From Owenia fusiformis (taxonomy: Eukaryota > Annelida > Polychaeta > Sabellida > Oweniidae): a stretch of 64,000 bases of DNA. Positions 14,061-24,396 of the stretch are shown here, piece by piece (position 1 is the stretch's first letter; each line of letters begins with the position of its first letter). The DNA lies in assembly GCA_903813345.2 (NCBI GenBank), contig CAIIXF020000003.1:21962931-22026930 (forward strand), read 5' to 3'. The notes beneath the pieces are model-generated. The model saw only the letters and a list, made by a program, of their open reading frames with translations, did no database searches and was not told where the DNA came from. Made by a program: the position numbers and the translations under genes.

Positions 14061-14471
14061 TGAAGTAAATGTTAAATATATAACGAATATACATTTATGC
14101 CTCGAGTTGTGGTAACTTTAAATACTGATCGGTGGAGGCACAGGCATATGTTGGCTCACACAGATGAACTTAACGTGGTAATTGAGAGTGAGAGTGGAAA
14201 TATGATGTAAAGAAAACGTTTCTCCGACGTTGTAATTTTGCCATGGGTTATTGCTGACAAAAGTCTGACGTTCTGTCCCGGGGGGTTCACTCCAATATAC
14301 CTCTTAATACCTATGTGCCGCGCCAAAGACCCCCTTTTTGAGCATTTTTTCCATGTCAATTTCCTCTCAAAATTGGAAGTTTCTATGTATTATTCCTCTC
14401 AGAGTTATAAAATTCCATATTTTCTTCCTCTGAACTTCATAGATGTCCATGTCGACTTCCTCTGGAGCTTG
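14061..14471. other. Non-coding sequence inside the 11.4-kb insert
   Basis: No gene is seen. A few TTCCTCT-containing phrases recur between 14360 and 14465. The short ORFs are not supported by any motif. Confidence 0.4.
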
Positions 14472-14642
14472 CCGGTGTAAAAGAAATTATGGTCCCCTGG
14501 GGATTATGGTCCCCTTTCTTAAAGGCCCTTACTGGCCCTGATTGTGGATACGATAATAAGGGAGAGTTGTATTTAGGTCACCATATAAATCAATGGAAAG
14601 TAGGACCATAATTTGATAGGACCTCCTACCCTTTTACACCGG
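14472..14642. mobile_element. 171-bp MITE with CCGGTGTAAAAG ends, copy 1
   Basis: It starts CCGGTGTAAAAG and ends CTTTTACACCGG. The interior includes GGGGATTATGGTCCCC near the left end and AGTAGGACCATAATTTG near the right. The next copy begins within its last four bases. Confidence 0.85.
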
Positions 14643-14810
14643 TGTGAAAGAAATTATGGTCCCTTGGGGATTATGGTCCCCTTTCCTTACGGCCCTTACT
14701 GGCCCTGACTGTGTATAAATAATAAGGAAAATAATTGTGATTAGGTCGCCATATAAATCAATAGAGAGTAGGACCAACATTTGATAGGACCACCTACCCT
14801 TTTACACCGG
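14639..14810. mobile_element. 171-bp MITE with CCGGTGTAAAAG ends, copy 2
   Basis: Head-to-tail with copy 1, sharing the CCGG at the junction. Its ends CCGGTGTGAAAG and CTTTTACACCGG are inverted. A third, partial right end lies at about 14855-14881. A single complete copy with a clean target duplication is at 47385-47559. Confidence 0.85.
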
Positions 14811-14854
14811 GACTAAAGTTTGCGAATTATCGGTAAATTGACTAAAACTCCACT

Positions 14855-14881
14855 CTAGGACGTCCTACCCTTTTACACCGG
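14855..14881. mobile_element. Partial third copy of the 171-bp MITE (right end only)
   Basis: Only the last ~25 bases of the family (CCTACCCTTTTACACCGG) are present. They are bracketed by GGGACTAAA upstream (14810) and TTTTAGTCCC downstream (14882), which form a small inverted pair. Confidence 0.6.
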
Positions 14882-15022
14882 TTTTAGTCCCTTTCAACAA
14901 GGGCGAGCGTTACAAACGGAAAGTACATCGTTCGCAAATTTGATGTATTTCTCGTTCGGCTTTTCATCGTATTCTGTTCTATCAACCAATAGAAATAGAG
15001 GAATTCCCGCGTCGAAATCAAC

Positions 15023-18000
15023 ATGGAGGACAGTTCCAAGTTCAAGATATTGCTGCTTAAAAGCAACTTGGGAGCCGTACTGCCAGCTTTCGAAGGTAAG
15101 AATGATGCATGCATGTTACACAATCACCAAAGGTTAAAATGAAAGCATTCCATGGCCGGTACTTGCAGCGAGAACACAAATAATCTCATGTGAAAGTTGG
15201 GATCGTTTCAATTTTCATAATTTTTTGAAATGAACTTTTGAATATTCTGATATTTGAATCGATGTTATTGATTTTCAATTTCATCACGATTTTCAATCAT
15301 AATTCCCGGTTCATAATTTTCGTTAGGTCAATTACAAGGGGTCCAGGGGTCAGTTAACCATCAGCGACTTTCAAGTCAGATCCGGTCCCTGGGATCTGGC
15401 GCAGAGGTGTTGATTGGATGGTGAAGTGTTTATGGCAAATGGTTTATGCAGTTATCTTAATCTTGATGGTGATCTCTGTTAGATCTACCTCTTTCAAAGA
15501 ATAGACATTGCACGGGGAGTCAGTGATTGCCATCTTTAGCCTGATAGATAATCATGATGGCAGAAATACAGAAATACACAAACATGTATCAGTTTCATAT
15601 GCTTTAGAAAATGTACATGTTTGCGAACAAATAGTTCAGAAGACAATAGAATCGTGGATTTAATTCCTCACTTAAGTTACATAAACGGTTTTTCGAAAAA
15701 CAGTTAAGATCTGCACTTTTAACCTGAACCGTTTGTGTAACTTAAGTGAGGAATTAAATCGATGATTCTGTTGTCTTCTGAGCTATGCCTATTTTTCGCA
15801 AACATGTTCATTTTCTAAAACATATGATGCTGATACATGTTTGTGAGAAAAAATGTTGTGGGGATTCTGCCTACAATGCGTGAAATAAGGAAAAAAGAAA
15901 AATCGTACCTTCGACGTTCCGACATTTTATTACCAAAACGAACCGTTTCGGTAACCAGTGTAATCGAGCGGATCACCAGTGAATAGATAGCATACTATAT
16001 TTAGGGAGTTCTTTCATTTTTTTGAAAATAACATGGCAGAGAAGCATTGAAATATGAGGTCACAGATATGATAGCTAAACTACAAAACAAACTAAAATAA
16101 ACAAAAGTAAGAACATGTATAAATGTTTCTATTTTTACATGTTCTGTTTCAATGTGGTCCTTTAATTGCTTATTTTTTAGATTCAGAGAAGTTCCAAACA
16201 TTCAAAATTTTACTGTAATCTCATCTACTCTACGACCCCCACTTAAATTTGTAAAAAACATAAGTGGGGGTAACCAAACTCGTCTGGCCCTGTTATCCAC
16301 TCCCTGATTCTGAAATGTCGTAGACCAACAACGTCAGGCGTAGATAACTTGGCCATACGGGTTTTTGTTAAAGTGGGGGTAGAATGCGATAAATCGCATG
16401 ATGTATGGTCTCTCTAAAATTCTCTTATTTTTAACATGGGAAATCGTCACTTCAGCAAATTCACATGTCATTTATTTATGTTCCAAAATTCACCCTATGC
16501 AGACAGAGCCTGTGGGAAATATTGGGTGCGGAGCAAATGAGCGGAGGGTGCGGAGCTAACGGTCATTTTTGAATTTAAATTTGGGATATTTCTGAAACTA
16601 AGCCGTTTTGGGACTTCAAATATACCAAGATATGTATATTTGACACCAAATATCAATACAATTGTGAAAATAGTAGCGCAATTCATTCTGTAGCGACGCA
16701 GTGTGCCTTAAACCTTTCCCAGACCTATACATTTTGAAATTATCCTTTTAATACTGAGTCCCCAGCATTCATAAAAAATGGTGTTCAAGGTACACTATCT
16801 ATACAAATTATTTTTGCATCTTGGAAGCCAGGCAGTATCTGTGTGCTTTTATAAAAATTCAGAAATGTTTTTCAGATATGAGCCCCCTCTAAATATTGGG
16901 TGCGGAGGAGCTCCATAAACGTACCTCCACACCCAATATTTAGAGGGGGCTCATATCTGAAGAACATTTCCGAATTTTTATAAAATCACACAGATACTGC
17001 CTGGCTTCCAAGATGCAAAAATAATTTGCATGGGTAGTGTATCTTGAACACCATTTTTATGAATGCTGGGGACGCAGTATTAAAAGTATAGTCTCAAAAT
17101 ATATAGGTCTGGGAAATGTTTAAGGCATACTGCGTCGCTATAAAATGAATTGCACTACTATTTTCACAATTTTATTGATATTTGGTGTCAAATACACATA
17201 TCTTGGTATATTTGAAGTCCCAAAACGGCTTAGTTTCAGAAATATCCCAAATTTAAATTCAAAAATGACCGTTAGCTCCGCATCCTCCGCTCATTTGCGC
17301 CGCACCCAATATTTCCCACAGGCTCTGTCTGCATAGGGTGAAATTTATTTAGGCTAGTATTAATATGTATATAACATATGCCTGGCAAAATTTTGTGAAT
17401 TTAATTTAAAATCAAACATTATCCATTATGATTTAGGTTCGCCTTTGACAGTTTTTGATGTGGAAATGTGTCTGTTATTAAACAGATTAAGCATACACCC
17501 TTTACCAATTTACGGAGACTGAAAGGTGAACTTCAACCTTCCTTGAAACTGTATGATTATCAGGCCCGTAGCCAGGGGGGGGGTTCGCAGGGTTCGGGCA
17601 AACCCCCCCCCCCCCCCCTGGCCAAAAATTCTTTCAAAATCATGCAGTTTTCACCATTTTGAGCACTTCTCAAAAATTGTCAAATGTGAACCCCACTGGA
17701 AATTTTGGAAAAATGAACCCCCCTTGGCAAATCCTGGCTACGGGCCTGATTATTGATATTTATATTTTTTAATCGAATTGGTGTTTGTTATAAGCACACG
17801 CCTTTTAACAATTGATAGAGACTGAAAAGTGTATTTCATCTTCAGCAAATCTGAAATTAAGCTTTGTTTTTATTGATCGAATTCAATGAAAGTTAATTTC
17901 TTTTAAGTTAAGTTAACTTTTATCAGCCTTTAAAAAAACTACTATTGTCATCTGTTTTTCCATCTTAGTGTACAATAGTTCTCTACTCTGTTTTCAGAAG

Positions 18001-19616
18001 TAGGAGATGAACCAGATTTTTGTAGCTTTCATCCATGATAACCCTGAGACCTTGTTGGTTGTGTTTAGATGATGGTGTTTCATACTAATCAGGTATATTA
18101 TTTCATCGTTTGATTTAATTAACTTGCATCATTTGTGGCTCCTTGCTTCAGAGGTATTCATTTGTATTTAATGCAGTTATTATTTAAGTTTCACAGCAAA
18201 TGAGATACTGTAAATTGCTTTAATTTGGTGCTATTTAATTTGGCGCCCTGTGCAAATTTTAAAAGTATGACTGCTATATAATTAAGTTCTTTTAAAAGGT
18301 TTGAACTTAATCCTGATTGACACAATGTTAAAACATCTCAGTAGATTTACTCATCATATTCACAATTTAAAGGTCTTATCTTAATCAATACAATTTGAAA
18401 TAAAAGTATAAAATAAAGTAACAGTCTTTTAAAGTACTACTATTGTCCTCTATTTTCCCATCTACCTATTCTGTTTTCAGGATTGTTGTAGCCTTCACCC
18501 ATGATAACGAGATGATTTTGGCTGTGTTGAGATGAGTGGTGTTATGCTAATCAGGTAGGCCTATATTATTTCTAGAGGTGTCACACTGACCCGAAGTTGA
18601 CCTGCCATATTTTATCTCAGAAAGTTAAAAGAGTCATTCTCAGGTATATACTTTCCTACCGTTCCAACATTTCAAATTATTATCCAATAGAATATTTTAA
18701 TAAATAGATCTCTAGTTAGATCATTGGATGAAGATTATGAGAGTCAACGAAGGAATGTTTTGGCTATATGATTCTACTGTAGAAATACAAAAGGATAGTA
18801 CAAAAAGCTACTAGGGATCTATAAACAGATGAGCATAGGGATTGTTTTACCCCAGAGTAGTCCCAAAAAGTCTCCTGAGACAAAAATCAGATCTGGTGGA
18901 AGAAAGATTACACCCTCAGGTGCATTTTCAGATAACCAACTAATAAAATGTTTATAGTACAAGTCTCTAAAATATTTCAGACAAACTAGCAGTACAAGCA
19001 GAATGGAACATTTGACGGTTTGGAAGTTAGGCAGTCTAGAGTCCTCTGAGCTTGGGGAGTTGCGAGGAAAGTGACTTCGGTAAGTCCAGGTTAATCTATT
19101 ATTCATTATAGAAGTATTTTATATATATTAAGTTTACAGCAGAATCAAATCTAGCAAGATCCTTGTCATTCTATTCTAAAAATATAAAGTGCAGACTTTA
19201 CTTCAGGAATACTAGAGTATTTTACCAAAGAATTTTACAATTATGTATTTTAATTTATATATATGGCTTCCATATTTATATTTGGAAGAATTTAAAAAAT
19301 TTCCCGATTTTCGCACTTTTAATCCTCAATAACTTACTGATTTACAACACATTGTAGACCTTTGAGACATATTGTATCTGAGATTGTAAAGAATAGATCG
19401 CTAGCTCAATTTTGGTTGAAAATGACACTGCAAAATATACAGAGTGGGTATGGGTATACAGGTTACATTTCATACTTTTCAATAGATTGATTTTTTCCAG
19501 GAAAATGTCCAAAAACAAGCAGAAATGGCAATGTGTTAAACATGCAACCAGGGAAACAACGACTGAGCTGTACAAGTCATTTGAAAAAACATTTGGAAAG
19601 TGATGAGGACCAATGA
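15023..19616 (+). CDS. Possible two-exon small gene, unidentified
   Basis: I do not recognise this protein, and it may not be real. A candidate first exon is 15023-15095. Its ATG follows AAATCAAC, a CCAAT box lies about 40 bases upstream, it encodes 24 residues starting MEDSSKFKILLLK, and it ends in phase 1 at a good donor, G|GTAAGA. A candidate terminal exon is 19501-19616, after the acceptor TTTTTTCCAG, and it stays open in the matching phase for 39 codons to a TGA. Together they would give 62 residues with a basic C-terminus. Two duplicated exon-like segments lie between them (near 18000 and 18480); including the first would create an early stop. The intron would be 4.4 kb and filled with repeats. 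The only support is splice-phase agreement. Confidence 0.2.
15578..15845. mobile_element. Foldback element with ~115-bp arms
   Basis: Left arm 15581-15694 and right arm 15724-15843 are inverted copies of about 85% identity around a ~30-base loop. Shared phrases include TTAATTCCTCACTTAAGTTA and AGAAGACAA. There is no coding content. Transcribed as RNA it would form a long stem. Confidence 0.85.
16224..16390. mobile_element. Small MITE with ACCCCCACTT ends
   Basis: The left end CTACGACCCCCACTTAAA and the complement of the right end CTACCCCCACTTTAA form short inverted repeats about 165 bases apart. An additional internal AAGTGGGGGT lies at about 16262. Confidence 0.55.
16486..17346. mobile_element. 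860-bp near-perfect palindromic foldback element
   Basis: The two halves (16486-16912 and 16920-17346) are inverted copies over about 427 bases, with only scattered differences, and meet at almost no loop near 16916. Landmarks found on both arms include CACCCTATGCAGACAGAG, AAACGGCTTAGTTTCAG, GCCTGGCTTCCAAGATG and TATTTAGAGGGGGCTC. A 63-codon ORF occurs on each arm only because the arms are copies of each other. No transposase was found. Confidence 0.95.
17561..17748. mobile_element. MITE with CAGGCCCGTAGCC ends, copy 2
   Basis: The terminal inverted repeats CAGGCCCGTAGCC and GGCTACGGGCCTG are perfect. A 5-base direct repeat, ATTAT, flanks it exactly (17556-17560 and 17749-17753). It includes G and C homopolymer runs near its left end. 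Orientation is opposite to copy 1 at 12102-12280. Confidence 0.9.
17931..18573 (+). repeat. Duplicated exon-like segment (two copies, ~490 bp apart)
   Basis: Copies at about 17931-18105 and 18422-18573 share, in order, a pyrimidine tract ending CTGTTTTCAG, an exon-like block (TTGTAGC, CACCCATGATAAC, TTGGCTGTGTT), and an end CTAATCAG|GTA. Each therefore keeps an acceptor and a donor-like site around a block of about 75-100 bases. The block has stop codons in the frames tested, so it would be non-coding or a poison exon. Confidence 0.6.
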
Positions 19617-20102
19617 GAGCTCATGCTTTCAAGGAAAAATGAACACTTAGCATAAACAATATCTGTTCCGATAAGCAAGCCAGTTTGAATTAAATTTTTA
19701 TCTCTATAACAAGTAACGGGACAGTACTTTTAAGATTGCATAGATATAATGGCTTCATATCTGAAACATGCAATTTTTCTAGATTTATTCCCAACTTAAA
19801 ATGGTCATTATTGCTTTTTGAAAATCAATACCATGTTAACTAATAGAGCATTTGTTTGAGCTCAAATTAGAATATTTATTCATTCCCGTTCAGAAAAATA
19901 ACAATATAACCCCAAAACAGTTAGGCTATAGATAATTACATTCATAGTAAAGGGGGTGAATAGATCTGCCGAGATCTGGGCACAATCTCGGAAATGAAAT
20001 ATCGAAATATCATCAAAGGTTAATCCCATACTTAGTAGTGTTATAGGTAAATAACATGCGGGAATATAATTGATATCTGAGTTGAGCGGGAGATATATAA
20101 GG
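18574..20102. other. AT-rich stretch inside the 11.4-kb insert
   Basis: No recognised feature apart from the possible terminal exon at 19501-19616. The minus-strand ORF at 18819-19106 (95 codons) has a hydrophobic stretch but no family motif. Confidence 0.4.
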
Positions 20103-20772
20103 GTTATGTACTGGGAGGTTTTGGATACAGGTTTTATCCCTCGGGAAATATGTGTTTATCCCATACTTGGACGTGTTACAGGTACATAAAGCCGGTTTGT
20201 AAAAACTTATATTTTCAACAGCGGGCAGATATAGCTATACGTCCCGCTCTGAGTGGGCAGATATAGTATATCTGCCCGCTACGTCATAATCGCCGCTCGC
20301 ATATTTGTTCATAATTTGTAACGTTCGCGTAATGACTGTACACGACAATGGAAAAAACACAGACAATCGGGATCTGTTTGATGGTTGAAAAAAGGGAAGG
20401 AGCATCCACTTAATCAATCAAAAATTCGAGAAAATAAATGTGGGAATATTTGAGGGAACAGGAAAACCCGCCCACGGCCAAGAAAACAAAACTGGACATG
20501 AATATTGTAAAATATTTCCACGATTGAACAATGTGAACCAGGTGACCAAGATTGGTATGGGATAAACATATTATCCTATAGTCGGTTCAGGATATTGGGA
20601 TTATCCCTTGGCCAATATAATATATTTTCCCTCGGTACCTGCGGCCCTCGGGCAAATATATTATATTGGCCTCGGGATAATCCCAATATCCTGAACCTCA
20701 TATAGGATAATCTCTATATATCCCGAGGGACCGCAGGGACGAAACCTGTATCCAAAACCGACCGTACATAAC
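20103..20772. mobile_element. Palindromic element with nested inverted repeats
   Basis: The ends are inverted: GTTATGTACTGGGAGG...TTTTGGATACAGG on the left against GTTATGTACGGTCGG...TTTTGGATACAGG on the complement of the right, about 50 bases. Inside are two further hairpins, AGCGGGCAGATATA around 20219-20280 and GGTTCAGGATATTGGGATTA around 20585-20698. It is rich in TCCCTCGGG. No ORF of note and no clear target duplication. Confidence 0.8.
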
Positions 20773-21390
20773 AGATGTATTTCATACCTACTGATGTTCT
20801 TGGTACGTCATATACCTTATAAAGTTCCAAAATTCAAAAATATACTTAAGATACACATTTTCTTGGTGTTTTAAAGTGGTTTTTTAAGTTTCTGAGATTA
20901 TCAAACTTTTTTTAAAAAATGTGAAAAAAAATTTGGGGAAAAATGGGAAATTTCAATGCATATTTAATTCTCATAATCTACTAAGTATAGGATAAATCAG
21001 TTATTAAATGCTCGATTTTTGATACAGTGTATATCCCTCAGTAAATACAATATAGTCACGATTTATTAGTTAAAATATGCCTAATTCAATTTTAAGACAA
21101 GCCAGAACGGCAAATCTCCCCACCCCCTTAACCGTTTAGGGGTTAATAAAATACTTAATAAAACTTATTAACGATAGGATAGATTTTTGATAGATGACAT
21201 ATATTTAAGTTCAATTCTGTATGTCAATATTCTCTATTTGGATGCTCAAAAAAGTTCTTGTGTATTAACTCATTAATTATTGGAAAAACAATATACATTT
21301 GTTAATAAGTCAAAGCATAAGTTAGTTGTGTTTTACCTTCACATGTGAAAATGTTAGGCTTAGTGTGTTATATATAATTTTACTGAACAT
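20773..21390. other. AT-rich spacer before the right satellite array
   Basis: No gene, RNA or repeat structure was recognised. Confidence 0.4.
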
Positions 21391-23860
21391 CGGTGTCTAC
21401 ATCTTCCTGTACAGGAACTTTAAATTATGTTCATGTAATGATTCATTTAACTGGACGTTAGTCATTACTATCACCATATCTTGTTGATGTCATAATTAAG
21501 GTTACTAGAACATTCCTGCATGTGTTGTCCTAACTTGATGTAACCAGAAGTTATGAATTTGCCATGTATGTGACAAGCACGTTACAGTCTCTTTATTTTG
21601 GCAAAGTCGTTGTTAAGGTTGATACTACATTCCTGGCTCGTGATATCTAAGTCGAACGTAACTTGTATACTCATTTATGCGTGTCCACACTTTCCTTTGC
21701 CTACAACGTTCTATAGTTAATGTTACCAGAACTTTAACTTGGCCACGTATATGTGACGTTGCATTAGCACATTACAGTCTGTTATTTTATTTTTGCAGAC
21801 ATTGTTAAGGTTGCTACTACATTCCTAGCACATGATATTTAAGTAAAATGTAACGTTGTATAAACATCTGTGCGAGTCCAGACCTTCCTGTGCCTACATC
21901 GGTCCAAGACAAACGTTACCAGAACTTTAAACTGGCCAGGTATACGTTACGTTGCATAAGCACATTACAGTCTCACTATTTTTGCGAAGTCATTGTTAAG
22001 GTTGGTTCTACATTCCTGGCACGTGATATTTAAGTCAAATGTAACGTTCTTTAAACATCTGTGCGAGTCCACACCTTCCTGTACCTACAACGTTCCATAA
22101 TTAACGTACCAGAACTTAAAACTGGCCACGTATATGTGACGTTGCATAAGCACATTACAGTCTCGTTATTTTTGCGAAGTTATCGTTTAGGTTGGTTCTA
22201 CGTTCCTGGCACGTGATATTTAAGTCAAATGTAACGTTCTTTGAACATCTGTGCGAGTCCACAACTTCCTGTACCTACAACGTTCCATAATTAACGTATC
22301 AGAAATTTAGATTGGCCACGTATTTATGACGTAATGTAAGTACGTTACATTTTCGTTATTTTGGTGACGTAATTGTTAAGGTCGCTACTACGTTCCTGAC
22401 ACGTGATATTTAAGTCAAATGTAACGTTCTTTAAACATCTATGCGAGTCCACACCTTCCCGTACCTACAACGTTCCATATCAACGTTACCAGAAATTTAG
22501 ATTGGCCACGTATTTATGACGTAATGTAAGTACGTTACATTTTCGTTATTTTGGTGACGTAATTGTTAAGGTCGCTACTACGTTCCTGACACGTGATATT
22601 TAAGTCAAATGTAACGTTCTTTAAACATCTATGCGAGTCCACACCTTCCTGTACCTACAACGTTCCATATCAACGTTACCAGAAATTTAGATTGGCCACG
22701 TATATTTGACGTAATGTAAGTACGTTACATTTTCGTTATTTTGGTGACGTAATTGTTAAGGTCGCTACTACGTTCCTGACACGTGATATTTAAGTCAAAT
22801 GTAACATTCTTTAAACATCTGTGCGAGTCCACACCTTCCTGTACCTACAACGTTCCATATCAACGTTACCAGAAATTTAGATTGGCCACGTATTTATGAC
22901 GTAATGTAAGTACGTTACATTTTCGTTATTTTGGTGACGTAATTGTTAAGGTCGCTACTACGTTCCTGACACGTGATATTTAAGTCAAATGTAACGTTCT
23001 TTAAACATCTATGCGAGTCCACACCTTCCTGTACCTACAACGTTCCATATCAACGTTACCAGAAATTTAGATTGGCCACGTATATATGACGTAATGTAAG
23101 TACGTTACAGTTTCGTTATTTTGGCGACGTTATTGTTAAGGTCGCTACTACGTTCCTGACACGTGATATTTAAGTCAAATGTAACGTTCTTTAAACATCT
23201 GTGCGAGTCCACACCTTCCTGTACCTACAACGTTCCATATCAACGTTACCAGAAATTTAGATTGGCCACGTATTTATGACGTAATGTAAGTACGTTACAT
23301 TTTCGTTATTTTGGTGACGTAATTGTTAAGGTCGCTACTACGTTTCTGACACGTGATATTTAAGTCAAATGTAACGTTCTTTAAACATCTATGCGAGTCC
23401 ACACCTTCCTGTACCTACAACGTTCCATATCAACGTTACCAGAAATTTAGATTGGCCACGTATATATGACGTAATGTAAGTACGTTACAGTTTCGTTATT
23501 TTGGCGACGTTATTGTTAAGGTCGCTACTACGTTCCTGCCACGTGATATTAAGTCAAATGTAACGTTCTTTAAACATCTGTGCGAGTCCACACCTTCCTG
23601 TACCTACAACGTTCCATATCAACGTTACCAGAAATTTAGATTGGCCACGTATTTATGACGTAATGTAAGTACGTTACAGTTTCGTTATTTTGGCGACGTA
23701 ATTGTTAAGGTCGCTACTACGTTCCTGACACGTGATATTTAAGTCAAATGTAACGTTCTTTAAACATCTGTGCGAGTCCACACCTTCCTGTACCTACAAC
23801 GTTCCATATTTAACGTTGCTACAACTTGAGACATATATTCTGACGACGTTATCACAACGT
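21391..23860. repeat. 190-bp satellite array (about 13 units)
   Basis: The phrase CTGTACCTACAACGTTCC recurs every 187-191 bases from about 22080 to 23790, with older diverged units back to about 21400. Each unit also has GTAAGTACGTTACA, CGTGATATTTAAGTCAAATG and TTTAGATTGGCCACGTAT. The units between about 22460 and 23800 are nearly identical and alternate in small variants (CGTATTTATGACG versus CGTATATATGACG), suggesting a ~380-bp dimer. Divergence rises toward the inner, left side. Confidence 0.92.
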
Positions 23861-24396
23861 AAAATTGTTAGCTGGGTGGTAGCTCGGTGAAATTTTAACT
23901 TCGGAGTTAAATTTCACCGGGCTCTCACCGAGCTCCCTCATCATGTCATCGCAGCCCCATCGTAACCACATCGGAAAACACGTCGGCCGGTGCACGGCCG
24001 AGTATCGGCCGGTGTCCCGTGCATCTGAGACAACCAGAGGACGAGGTTTTTTAACGGACAGCGGCCGAGCTCCGACCGAGCTCCGGCCGATGTGGGACAG
24101 AGCATCGGCCGGTCACTGTTCAAAGCCCTTTAACAGCCCGGCCGGCGATCGCATGGTGTCCTGTTACCTGCTCGGGTACCGGCCGTATTCCTTCCGATGT
24201 CCGGCCGACCTCCGGCCGGTAGTTGCTGCCACATCGGCAGAAAAAACTACCATTTTGAGACAGACCCCCTACGGTCGCCTGAAGATGTCCGGACGGAGTC
24301 CGTTCACGTCACCGAGCTCTGCTTCCGATGAACCAAAAAAATCCACCGAGCTCTACCGATGCCGGACATCGGCCGGGCTATGTGACTAGGCCATTA

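Larger units (their letters stand above)
12496..23875. mobile_element. 11.4-kb insert with CCCAGC ends and satellite arrays
   Basis: The insert splits the PIF/Harbinger-like element. It begins CCCAGCAAACAGTGACGT and ends with the complement of ACCCAGCTAACA...ACGT, a short imperfect inverted repeat. Each end continues into a tandem array rich in AACGTTAC/GTAACGTT words: a 119-bp monomer on the left and a 190-bp monomer on the right. The core (14061-21390) contains several smaller inverted-repeat elements and possible small exons, but no recognisable transposase. I infer one large non-autonomous mobile unit, or a smaller one enlarged by later insertions. The superfamily is not identified, and no clear target duplication was found. 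Confidence 0.6.
12372..24393. mobile_element. PIF/Harbinger-like non-autonomous element, interrupted
   Basis: A 27-base inverted repeat starting TGGCCTAGTCACATAGCC is perfect between 12372-12398 and 24367-24393. It is flanked on both sides by TTA (12369-12371 and 24394-24396), the TWA target duplication typical of the PIF/Harbinger superfamily. The element's own sequence is 12372-12495 plus 23876-24393, about 640 bases. It is unusually GC-rich for the region, with repeated CGGCCGATG and CGGCCGG words. The intervening 11.4 kb is a separate insertion. No transposase lies inside, but a PIF/Harbinger-type transposase fragment is at 46573-47040. A related element is at 52023-53661. Confidence 0.85.

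Noticed and set aside
16495-17336. Two 63-codon ORFs with almost the same protein on opposite strands
   Set aside because: They are mirror copies in the palindrome arms. There is no family match and no coding context.
23943-24389. 148-codon ORF rich in Arg, Pro and Ser
   Set aside because: It lies in the GC-rich right arm of the PIF/Harbinger-like element, where stop codons are rare by composition. It has no domain.
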